From: Russula earlei
Lineage: Eukaryota > Basidiomycota > Agaricomycetes > Russulales > Russulaceae
Reading direction: 5' to 3'
Assembly: GCA_025769875.1 (NCBI GenBank)
Contig: JAGFNK010000084.1
Span: forward strand, 83,459 to 147,458
Length of the DNA: 64,000 bases
Position numbers and translations under genes: made by a program. A model generated the notes under the pieces. The model was not told the origin of the DNA and did no database searches. It saw only the letters and a program-made list of their open reading frames with translations. Below are positions 42,337-52,497 of this stretch, one piece after another. Within the stretch, counting starts at the first letter, position 1, and every line of letters starts with the position of its first letter.

Positions 42337-44280
42337 CTACATAGCATTTTTGTTTTTTCCTGATGGTAACTGTTCTCTTAGTTCAAAGTCTCCTATGGGT
42401 TCTGTCATGGATGATTGGGTTGCTCTAATTTTGAAAACTTGTTGGTCCAGCAGGACCTTTGCATTGTTTTCATGCATCCCCTCTTTATAGTCTGGCCACC
42501 TGGACAGACCATCTGCTTTGTTTTGTGTCCCTGGGTGGTGTATAATGTGGAAATTGAATGTGCTGAGTAGCAAAGCCCATTGAGCTTGTTGTCAGGTGAG
42601 CTTTTGTTTTGTCATGAAATATGTGAGGTTGTTGTGGTCCGTCCACAATTCTACTGGGTGTTTAGCTCCTTCTAAGTAATGTCAGAAGTGCCGAAGGGAG
42701 GACACTATGGCTAGGAGTTCTTTGTCATAGATCATATAGTTCCTCTGAGCGGGATCCAGTGATTTGGAAAAGTATGCAACTGGGTGGTACCAGTTTAGTT
42801 CATCTGGTTGTTCTAGAATGGAGCCGACTGCAAAGTCGCTTGCATCACAGATCAAGCGGAATGGCCAGGAATGGTCTGGTAGTGCTAAGACTGGTGCTTT
42901 TGTGAATGCTTCAATGAGGGTACGGAAGGCTTTTTCTTCCTCGGGTCCCCAATGAAATGGGTGATCCTTCTTGGTTAAGTTGAACAATGGTCAGGCTAGA
43001 TGAGAATATTGGTGTATAAACTGTCTGTAGAAGTTACAAAAGCCTAAGAAGGCTTGAACTTCGGTGACATTACTAGGGGTTGGCCATTGTGTTATGTCTA
43101 CTAGTTTGTCTGAGTCCATTGATATGTGTCCTTGGGATATGTGTATGCCTAGATAGCTGATGGATGTTTGACGGAATGCACATTTCTCTGGTTTAAGATA
43201 TAAGTCATGTTCCTGTAGGATTTTGAGAACTGTATGTGTCCATTGGTCTAAATCATGAATGGTGTTTGCGAGGATTAGTATGTCATCTAGATATACCACA
43301 ACATGTCCTGTTGCAATCAGCGGCGCTAAGATGTTGTTCATGAATCATTGGAATGTGGCTGGTGCATTACAAAGGCCGAAGGTCATAATAAGTGGTTCAA
43401 AGAGGCCTAACAGTGTCTTAAAAGCTGCTAGGTGTTCATCACCCTGTCAAAGGCGGATGTTGTTATATCCCCATCACATGTCGAACTTTGTGAAGTATTG
43501 TGCTCCCTGTAGCTTGTCAATCAGGTCTGGGATCAATGGTAGGGGGTAGGCATCTTTGATAGTGGTGGCATTAAGTCCCCGGTAGTCTTGTACTGGGCGT
43601 AGGGCCCCACCTTTCTTTTCTACGAAGAAGAATGGGCTAGCTATTGGTGCTTTAGAGGGGCGGATAGTCCCTCTCTTGAGGTGTTCGTCTAGATACTCTT
43701 TCAAGGCTACTAATTCTCTTGGAGTAAGCCTATAGATGCCACAGTCCTTATGCGAGGCTTCTGGTTTGAGGTTAATGGCATGATCCTATGGTGCATGAGC
43801 GGGGAGGCGTTGGGAGGCTTGTTCATTGAACACACTTCGCCAAATCTTGAAGGTGGTTGGGATTAATTCTGTAAGGGACTGTGTTGGCTGGTTACTTGTT
43901 GCCAACTTGGTAGATGTCGTACTCTTTGCTTGGATCCGTAATGGGTAACAATTGAAGGTGTTGTAAATGTGTTGGTCAACAAGGGGTTCCTCCTTATCCA
44001 GTGTGTCCCGAAATATCAAGGCTGCTACATGTTTGAACAATGGTTCTTCATCTTCCGGGAAGGTGAGGGCTTTTATCAGCCCTGTGCGTGTACTGTGGGT
44101 CAATGGGACTGTTATAGAGGGTTGTGTCATTACATGTTGCTGGGCAATTTTGTAAGGTGATCGTGTCTTTGGTCCAATTGATATCCGGGTTATGGTGTCT
44201 TAGCCAGTCAGTACCTAGGATAATGTCATGGTCTCCTATATTGGTAACGAGGAATTCGGCCTGTTCATCATGTGTGCCTT
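42337..44280 (-). pseudogene. gypsy-2 pol: protease end, reverse transcriptase, RNase H
   Basis: Minus strand. The protease C-terminus, IILGTDWLRHHNPDINW, is followed after one frameshift by an otherwise single frame from 44130 to 42337. RT landmarks: GTIRPSKAPIASPFFFV, LRPVQDYRGLNA, YFTKFDM-stop-WGYNNI, and the catalytic YLDD in VVYLDDILIL. RNase H: PFRLICDASDFAVGSIL, WTDHNNLTYF and HHPGTQNKADGLSR. Stops are TAG at 43786-43788 and TGA at 43474, 43447, 43345, 42991, 42682 and 42592. The TGAs fall where homologues have Arg. The 5' part is cut by LTR-B at 44281. Confidence 0.94.
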
Positions 44281-44901
44281 TGTTACCGAGTGGTTTGGGG
44301 TCCAGAAGATGCTGGAACACCTGAACTATGGACTGCACCGTTTGCATCATGCGTGCATCAGATCTTGATCATTTATGCTCGTTGATATCGCGTTCAGAAC
44401 GCGTTGATCGTATCTTTCTGAAGATGTATTGAAGAAGCAATGAGTAGCATTGCTTCTGTTCCAGATGCTCCTGTACTGCCATGTATGTCGCTTCCTTGAT
44501 TAGGAAAGTACTTATGACACCGAGATTGCTACTAGGGAAGCACTTAATGCTTCCAGCACCAAGATCGTTTACATAGAAGCAACCTCACTTCTATGAGCTA
44601 CTTCTTGCTTCTATAGCACCAACCAGTACTACAGTAGCATGAACCTTATCCCTGCAGGGCTATATAAAGCCCCCAGTCTGTAGCAGTTGAGCCCTAAGCT
44701 TGACTTAGTTTGCCAATCTCAAACAGTTGACTCCTACCCCATCTGCAGAGCCCCTCTCATCTTGTTGCCATACTCCAGAAGGATCTAACACTCCTTCCCC
44801 TCCACGAGTATTGCTTGCTTGACTCAAGCATATCTGCATTGGTAGGATGCGTTCATAGATGTGACCATTGATCTTATTCAAGGCACTTTGGAGCCTTAAC
44901 A
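44281..44901 (+). repeat. LTR-B copy 2
   Basis: 621 bp, TGTTACCGAGTGG to GAGCCTTAACA, uninterrupted. It preserves the empty target site of LTR-A copy 2 near 44837-44846. The flanks GCCTT and CCTTG are not identical, and gypsy-2 protease lies left while a truncated LTR-E lies right, so the locus may be a recombination joint. TATA is at 44661, hairpin at 44685-44705. Confidence 0.92.
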
Positions 44902-45388
44902 CCTTGATACTGATGATCTTTTATTGTGTTTCACCTATTGTGTTTCACCTATTGTTTGAGTTCCTTTTGCTATTGGCTCACCTTTATCTATTATTCTACA
45001 TATGGTACTGTACAGCCTCGCTAGATACAGTATTTAAGTGCCTGTAAAAACTGGGGAATGCCCCAAGCTTAGCTTTGTCCCATTTCCTGTTGCATCTCTT
45101 TGCCCTGTACTGTCTCTTAATCACAACTTGTGTTGTGCTGGCTTATACTCTGTTTGACTTGAGCTCGTCACAAAGAACCTTTGTGTTCCTCTTCCTCCTC
45201 TGCTCCTCCCTCATCGTCCTCCTGTTCTGTGAAACCAGGAGATCAACTCTGTCTGCGGATTAGGTCATCCTTGACTTAGTCTTGAGATGCTAAACCTCTG
45301 AACCGGTCTCCTTGAGCTGGCCCCACTGAACCCTTGAACCAAGTCACAGGGACTTGGCCCCACTGAATCCTGAGCTAACGCTCTTACA
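44902..45388 (+). repeat. LTR-E copy 2, truncated at both ends
   Basis: Starts with CCTTGATACTGATGATC, which corresponds to about 70 bp inside LTR-E, and stops at CGCTCTTACAG, some 20 bp before the LTR end. It lies immediately upstream of the gypsy-3 gag in the same orientation and is probably its 5' LTR. TATTTAAGTGC and the GGGGAATGCCCC hairpin are retained. Confidence 0.8.
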
Positions 45389-45410
45389 GCTAAGCTTTTC
45401 TTGCTCCATT

Positions 45411-46913
45411 CTGGAGATCAACCTTGAACTACCATCAAACCGTTGGGTCCATGTCCAACCCAGACCCTCCCCAGACCTTCCCAAACATGTTGTAGGAACT
45501 GCCACTTGGGACAGCTTTCACACCTTCCTCTGTTACATCACCACAGAAAACAACGAAGAACTACCCATTGAATTCATCAACAACCATTAGTTCAAGCTAT
45601 GACTCAGAAGAGGACAGCTCTACACTCACCAAGACCTAGAACTCATTAGAAACAGCCTTGGACTAGGCTACTGGAGAGAAAATGATCCTCTCTACAAACC
45701 ACCTTCAGAATCAGAAGCCTCTTCTATAGAAGGCAACCCCCCTGAACCAGAAAACACTGTTGAAGCTCAGACACCCTTTGAATCCCCTGTACTAGAACCA
45801 GAGGACCTCGCTGAAAACCAGGAACCCATTGAAACCCCAGAACTCAAACCACAGAATCCCCCTGAACCCACTATGGCAGCCCAACCCCAAGTCGCGATAC
45901 AACCACCCCAGGCTGCCGCTCAGGCCCCTCAAATGGCTGCTCAGGCCCCCCCAGTCATCGCCCCACCCCCTCAGGCAGCTGCCCCAGCACCACAAGGTAC
46001 CAATGGGTCCCTCGGTGGCAAAGAACCTTCAGCATTCACAGGGGAAAGAAACAAAACAAAACGTTTCATCATGGAATTCAATTTATACTGGGGCCTTAAT
46101 GATGAGAAAGCAGTAACGGTTTCTCCTTTCAAACAAACAATGCTGGCCCTCTGCTACATTCAAGGAGAAAAGGTTGAAGGATGGGTCAACTTGCAGGCAA
46201 CTGCACTCAGGGAAAAAGTGAACAGGGCTCAAAACCCTGTCAACAGAATGGACGAAGCATTATGGAATGACTTTGTCACAGACTTCACATTCAAATTCAC
46301 CAACATGGCAGAAAGGGAAGACGCTCAGGTGGCCCTTACTAAACACGAAATGAAAGAGTCTCTTGATGATTATATTTCTACCTTTGAACAACTCCTGGCC
46401 AAAACTGGATGGCCTGAAACAGACATAATTGCCATCGAAAGCTTCAAGAATGGACTCAAAAAGAGACTATATGCCGTAATCCTCAATAGAAATGTCTGGC
46501 CCACCACCCTCCAGGAATGGAAAGAGGAAGCCAGGAGAAAGCACCATCGCTTCATTACCATTAGAGAAAAACTCAAGGGTAGAAAAAACCCCTTCACCAC
46601 TGAACACAAGACCTATCACCCTGACCGAATGCAAGTGGACGCTGCCAAGTCCAACTTTAAGAAACTCGTGGAAGAAGAAAGGAAACAGTTAGCCAAAGAA
46701 GGGTGCTGCTTCCATTGCAGAGAAAAAGGCCACCTAAGCAAGGAATGCCCCAAAAACACAACCCCCACCCCCTCCAAGGCCCACACCACTGAACCAACCC
46801 CAGAACCGCCCAAGGAGGAAGAAGCTTCCACCATGGTGGCCCATATGAAAGCATTACCAGCAGAGGATAGAGCCAAGCTCTGGGACCTCATCCTCAAGGA
46901 GGATTTTCTCTAG
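45411..46913 (+). pseudogene. gypsy-3 gag
   Basis: One frame runs from about 45411 to the TAG at 46911-46913, broken by TAG (45588-45590) and TGA (45597-45599) near the N-terminus. N-terminal INLELPSNRWVHVQ, then a long Pro/Glu-rich segment, then the capsid-like region (ERNKTKRFIMEFNLYWGL, ALCYIQGEKVEGWVN, ESLDDYISTFEQLLAKTGW, LQEWKEEARRKHH) and a canonical CX2CX4HX4C knuckle, CFHCREKGHLSKEC (about 46708-46749). The ATG at 45873 gives a 346-residue intact ORF. Packages retrotransposon RNA. Same capsid family as gypsy-5. Confidence 0.9.
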
Positions 46914-46978
46914 GCCAAGGTACAACAGTTGGTACTACAGCCCAAATAGATACCATTGTCAACCATAAAGAAAACTCA

Positions 46979-48150
46979 ATGAAAGTTCCTTTTATGATCA
47001 CAACCAATGGGAAGACTGGCCAAGCGCTCCTAGACAGTGGCGCAACAGAAAGCTTCATTAGTCAAGGAATTGTGGGAAAATTACAAATCCCACTTCAAAC
47101 TCTCAGAACCCCCAGACCCATCATTAACGTAGATGGCATGAACAATCAAGGAGGAGCACTAACCCATTATGCTCACATAGCTGTACAACATGGTCCCACC
47201 ACATGACTTCTCACCTTTTATGTTACAAACTTGGGAGAAGACAGAATGATCCTTGGCTATCCATTCCTAAAGGCATTAAACCCCCTTGTCAACTGGAGCA
47301 CTGGTTGTCTTAGAAACCACTTAGGGGTCCTTCTCACCCCTATATCTCCAATGAACCCACCAAAAATCTGAATCGCACAAGTTAGAATGACCTCCATCCC
47401 CCCAGAATACTCATGTCATCAGAAGGTCTTTTCAGAAGAAGTGGCCAAACAACTCCCACCTAGTCGAGGAGAGCTTGACTTCAAAATCACCCTGAAACCA
47501 GACACCCCCAAATTCCTTGATTGCCAGACTTACCCCCTCCCACAGAATGAAAAAAAAGAGTTGTCAAGACAAATTCAGGAAGACCTAGCTAAAGGTTTCA
47601 TCAAGGACGGCACCTCAGACTTTGTATCCCCTGTCTTTTTTGTCCAGAAAAAGGATGGCACTGCCCCAAGAATGGTAGTAGACTACCGAAAACTCAATAA
47701 TTCCACAGTTTCTGACTACCATGCCTTGCCAAACATGGAAGAACAATTACATTGACTAAGGGGCAAAACTACATTCAGCAAGTTTGACGTCAGGGCTGGC
47801 TACAACAATATTCTGATTCATCCAGAAGATTGACACAAGGGGGCTTTCAAAACCCAATTTGGTACCTTTGTCCCTATGGTAATGGGCTTTGGCTTCACCA
47901 ATGCACCGGCAGCCTTTCAATGAGCAATGAACCACACCCTTAGACCTTGGCTCCTCAAATACCCAGAAAACACCTGTAACTACCTGGACAATGTAGCAAT
48001 AGCCACAGGATCTGGAGAAGAACACCTACATCGACAACTCACACATGAATTTCTTGATCCCCTAGAAAGGGATTCCTATTTCCTTAAGGCATCCAAATGT
48101 GCATTTGAACAAAAAGAAATTGACTTCTTGGGTTTTAGAATCAATTATTG
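46979..48150 (+). pseudogene. gypsy-3 pol: protease and truncated reverse transcriptase
   Basis: A single frame from 46979 with TGA stops at 47204, 47369, 47753, 47831 and 47921 and no TAA or TAG. The protease active site is ALLDSGATESFIS; RT has FFVQKKDGTAPRMVVDYRKL, SKFDVRAGYNNILI and FGFTNAPAAFQ. The catalytic box reads YLDN (CNYLDNVAIA) instead of YLDD, losing the second Asp. Similarity ends after IDFLGFRINY at about 48150, so RNase H and integrase are missing. The TGAs fit CGA-to-TGA decay. Confidence 0.9.
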
Positions 48151-51100
48151 CCGTTTTCAGTGCACTTGGCGGAGTTGGAATTCCACCCAAATCGGCACAG
48201 AAAACCCTCTCAAACATGCGGGGCGAATATCTCCCTCAAAACAGCTTCAATTAACATAAAACTTATTGTCCCTGAATCGCCTGAATGAGGGCTAGGCAGC
48301 CCCATTGTTTTCATGAGATTTGAGTGAGAATTGGTGGAGCTGGACTCAAGCCACCTCGACATGTGTATCAGATGAATTACAACTCAAAATCACAGTCTAT
48401 ATCTATTATTTTTCCCTCATGTTGTACCCATGGGCTGTCTTGAGGCAGCCCCATAGTGTTTTTGACTCAAGCATTGTGGTGTGCAACATTGTTTCCCTCA
48501 TATTGTGTGACAGTAGCACGGTCATGTGCCGGGAAGGAGCCCCCCCAGGAAGTGCACACCTGAGCCCATGAGGCGGTGAAGTGTGTCCAAGAATGCAGAA
48601 TGACTTCATAAGACTGAAGCTCCAAAGAGGAGGAGCACCTAGCAGGAATGTGAGAACGTGTTTGTTCATTCGACTGCACTCAGGTTCACACAGATGATAA
48701 GGGAACAACAGGGCAACTTTATTCAAGATGGTAGCAGATACAGGTGGGAACTAATGCTGAGGGACAGGAAAAGCACAAAAGACAGGCATCAACTAATTAA
48801 AATGAGAACGGAGAGTCAGGGTCCGCCCCAAGCTGCCTCCACATGGCAATTGCTTATCCAATAAATTTACTAAGCAATGAAAAAACTTTTTTCACCTGCG
48901 GTCTTCGTTTTACGACGTGCGTTCGTTTTTTCATTCGCCATCATTCTTCCTCTCCTTCCCCTCACCACTCTCCCTTCCCTTTGGTCCCAGGTCAACACTC
49001 CCAAGCTGCCGGGTTCCTCAAGGCTACTTCCAAGACATTCGAGTTTTTCCCACGAGCTGTCGTTTCCACAGGTGCATTTTTTGTTTTCATTTTCGCGTGC
49101 TCTCTCTCATCCTCTCCCTACACCCTTTTTTCAAGCAGGCCTTTGAAAGCTCTTCTTCTACTTGCTTCCCCCCAATCCCCTTTCCTCCTGTGCACACCGC
49201 CTTCAGCAACACAAAGCAGCCTGAGCAACCCATCGCAGATGGTGGCGCTGCCCCACACCCCCACGACACCACGTCCGCCGCACCATCCTGCCCTATGTGC
49301 ACACTGCCACGCCAACCTGCCACACCCCGCTGGCCCTCACGCTCCTCACGCTGCTCCTGGGGCCACACCGGACACAGGGCCTGTCGTCCACTCCACTCCT
49401 CACTCCCGCCTCTCTTTTCCCCATGCTCTGCCATTGCACGGCGCGCATGTACAACGCGGCCGTCAAAATGGTTCACAAGACAGGCATCTCGCATGGGCGA
49501 ATGAAAAAGTGAGTTTTCTTTTGTTTCTTTAGCTTTGCGCTCATCTCCTTTTCGGTCTAAGCATTCCCACTCATGGCCTTAACGACCGCGAGGCCCTTCA
49601 AGCTACTTCCACCCGCTGGCCTCTGCCTTGAATCGCTCACTGAGACTCAAGCTGCCAGTGACTGGAGCTCTTCTGCAGGGCCTCATTTTCGTGTGTGCGT
49701 TTTTTTTTTTTTCCTTTTCGTTCTCATGTGCTCTCTCTCACCCTCTCACCCCTCTGGGGGGACGTTCAGTAAAACAAAAGAGAAATGAAACTCTGCATGC
49801 TGTTCAGGAGGAGGACTCACATGGCCACAAAATGCAGCGCAGATGCCGTCTTGAAGAGCTTGCACTGCCCACACATGAACGGTGGGAAGACAGAGGGCCT
49901 GGAACGCAAGAAAGCATTGGTTCATCCACCTCGTCGAGGAGAGGGGTGATGCAAGTGGCACGCCGAGCATAGATGTACTTCGAGCGCAAATGCCAAGTTG
50001 GCGGTGTCCGTCCAGCTATCCTGCGAGGTGATCCCGATGATGCAGCTTGCCGGCGGTTGCTCGCCCGGTGTGGGTTTGGCGTACAGTGGCGACCTGGGTG
50101 GGCGTGCGTCACCTGGCCAGCACATGCAAATGCCTGTTCCAGTATGTGTGGCAACTCCAGGCCAAGACCTATCTGTGTGCGTTTTGTTTTTTTTTTCTGT
50201 TTTTCACTCCATCAGCATTGATCCGTCTGGCAAGAAACGGGTGCTTTCCATGCGGTGACCATGCATGTGTGCATGCCTTGCCAGTTCCAGCTGGCTTTCC
50301 TTTACCAATGCATGTGTGCGTTTTTCTTTTTCTTTTCTCTTTTGGGTTCCTATCTGATTCCCTATCCTCAGTTTTTTCAATCTCCTGCGACACGCGACTG
50401 GCCAATTCCCACACCCGAAACCTTGACGACACACAATGGTTTCCCGCATGCGTGATTTCACGCTTTGAGCTTTGTGGCTTTTCTTTTATCCCATTTCCTT
50501 CACAGTGTGACATCTGGCATGAAATGCAAACACCAGGCACCGCATGAGGAGTGGAGGGCACACGGCTCTTGGCTGCCACCTGTGAGTGCATTGGTCCAGA
50601 TTCTCCCACCGCCAGGACACTGGCTGCTTCCAAGAGTTGATGCGTCTCAGGCATTGTGGGGAAAAGGCCCCGGAATGGATGGCCACAGTGAATCAAGCAG
50701 CGCCTGCCTTGGGCGAGGCCATGGAAAAACTAAAAGAAAGCAAGCCAAATGGAAATTTGGGTGAGCAATGGCTCTACCAGGGCTACAACAACAGCAACAA
50801 CCATGCGTGTGGAGTGCGCATCTTTTCCTGTACTCTCCTGGCTCTTTTATAGTCTTCTGTATATATGTTTGTTATCAAATGAATATATTTTCTTTTGACT
50901 TTGACTTTGAAGAGCAAATGAAGCTTATGGGCCAGTTAACTGGCTAGGCTGTGCTCTGCAGCTGAACAGCACGTGGGACGCGGAACCTGGGTTGAGGGGA
51001 CATGGCCGGTTAACCGGGCTGGGCTCCACGCGATGCAGAATTGGCTCATCTGAGAACAGGTGCTTGCCTGTTGGTGCTGCGGAAATCCTTCCTCTGCCTC

Positions 51101-51306
51101 CAACCACCATCCTCTGCCCCTGGTGAACAGCCCAGTTTCTTTATAAAGTGAGTCTCTCACTTTCTGGACAGCTGGATATTATTTTAAATATGTTTTTCAG
51201 TCACTCACAACCCTCCAACTTCCACCCTTTTCAACAATCAACAAGGTATATTTACTATGTTTTAATTACTGCAGTGTTGATGATCCTGTCTCTTTTATTA
51301 GCCCCC
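48151..51306. other. Unassigned region upstream of the Helitron gene, with exon-like fragments
   Basis: Abuts broken gypsy-3 RT. About 48900-50800 has exon-like pieces separated by T-rich stretches that begin GTGYGTTTTT and end CAG (for example 49071-49138 and 49693-49767). One piece (48990-49070) also occurs at 40420-40520. About 50935-51140 holds GGCCAGTTAACTGG and GGCCGGTTAACCGG palindromes, a TTTATAAAGTGAG at about 51140, and then the gene start. It may be cargo of the Helitron, but the 5' TC terminus cannot be fixed. Confidence 0.4.
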
Positions 51307-51963
51307 ATGTCTGACACTCCTCCCACATCTCCTCAACAATCACAAGCTGCTGCTCGCCAAGCTGAGCGTGCCAGTCGCACTTTGGGCAGCCCTGAACAGC
51401 GTAGAACACCTGCCAGTACCTCAACTGCCAGACAACCTGTTCATTTTCAAGGCCAAGTCTATAATCACTTACTAGCTAATTTGGCTGCTCAATTGGCAGC
51501 CCTTCAACCAATGCCTGCTCCTCCACAACATCGTGGTTGACCTTCTCTCCTTGCCCCTCCTCCTGTGAGTCAACTTTATCTCAAAATAGACATTTATAGT
51601 AAATGAAAGTTGTAGATTATTACAAGGTCACATTCTGCTGCTCCTGGCTCTGGCTCTGGCTCTGGCTCTGGCTCTGTTGCTGCTTCTGCTTCTGTCTATG
51701 AATCTCGCTCTGGCTCTGTCTCCACTCCTGATTTTGCTACTAACCCCCCCTTTCCTTATCCTATTAGGCAGTATCAGCATTTGCCAGCTAACTTGGCTGC
51801 TCAGCTTGCTGCCATTCCTCCTCCACAGCAAAGAGTTCATGTCCATGCCCCTGTAAGTTTTAATTATATATATTTTTTGTTTTAGCTTAATCAACTTACA
51901 TTTCTATAGACAACTTTAACCCCTTCTGGCCCACCCTCTATGTTAGGATTTCCTGTGAATGTG

Positions 51964-52029
<66 letters not shown>

Positions 52030-52497
52030 CCTGCTCCTTCCCCTCCTTCTTCCCCTCCTTCTTCCCCATCTTCTGCTGCTCCTTCTCCACCTCCTTCTCC
52101 ATCCTCTGCTCCTCCAAGCCCTCCTCCTTATCCTCATGCTCATGTTTATCCAGAAGATCCCTTGCCTGTAAGTCTCAAATCTTTAAAGTGAAAATTTTAA
52201 ATATACTTAATATATTATAGCATCCAGATATGGGCCAACCTCAGCTGCCACCTCAAGTGCCAATTGCACGATGTCCTTTTGATCCTACATGGACCATTCA
52301 TGATCTTAAAGACTTGACCATTCAATGTTCTTTCTGCAAGGCACTCCATTGGCTAGATGAGCACCTTACCAACTCATCTCAAAGGACCCCCAGGTTTGGC
52401 ATGTGTTGCTTGAGTGGCAAGATTGCCCTTCCTCCTCTTCATCCATGTCCTCCTGAGCTCTACAACCTCCTCACTGGCCCAAGATCCACTTTCTAAA
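51307..52497 (+). pseudogene. Helitron RepHel N-terminal exons with three introns
   Basis: ATG at 51307 (MSDTPPTSPQQSQAAARQAE), exon 1 to 51564 with one TGA (51538-51540, GGT TGA CCT, likely from CGA). Introns: 51565-51626, 51853-51909 and 52168-52220, all GT-AG and 53-62 bp. Exons 1 and 2 share the motif LLANLAAQLAALQP / LPANLAAQLAAIPP. Exon 3 has an Ala-Pro run from a GCTCCT repeat (51963-52032) and a Pro/Ser tail. Exon 4 has a Cys-rich region (CSFCKALHWLDE, FGMCCLSGKIALPP) typical of the zinc finger ahead of Helitron Rep. A frameshift near 52480 leads into the Rep part. Confidence 0.8.

Larger units (their letters stand above)
38886..42344. mobile_element. 3.4-kb insertion in gypsy-2 carrying repeats and gene fragments
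   Basis: It separates gypsy-2 RNase H from integrase. Left part: ATAGACACC repeats and a TATG/CATA-rich stretch; right part: CTATATAG/GCTATGTAG-rich DNA resembling the left end in inverted sense. Inside are a 29/30-bp minisatellite (39091-39300), a hAT2-type repeat (39600-40135), fragments also present upstream of the Helitron gene (40140-40640, 41460-42000), and an LTR-like stretch (40743-41268). No transposase is seen. The exact ends are uncertain because both junctions read CATCAGGAAAAA or its inverse. Confidence 0.55.

Noticed and set aside
42592..47923. Alternative genetic code with TGA read as Trp or Arg
   Set aside because: TGG and CGN codons are used normally in the same frames, TGA sits where homologues have Arg, and the COP2 LTRs show the same CpG decay in non-coding DNA. 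Mutation is the simpler explanation.
51959..52171. Poly-Leu ORF, possible membrane segment
   Set aside because: It is the out-of-frame reading of the GCTCCT microsatellite in Helitron exon 3.
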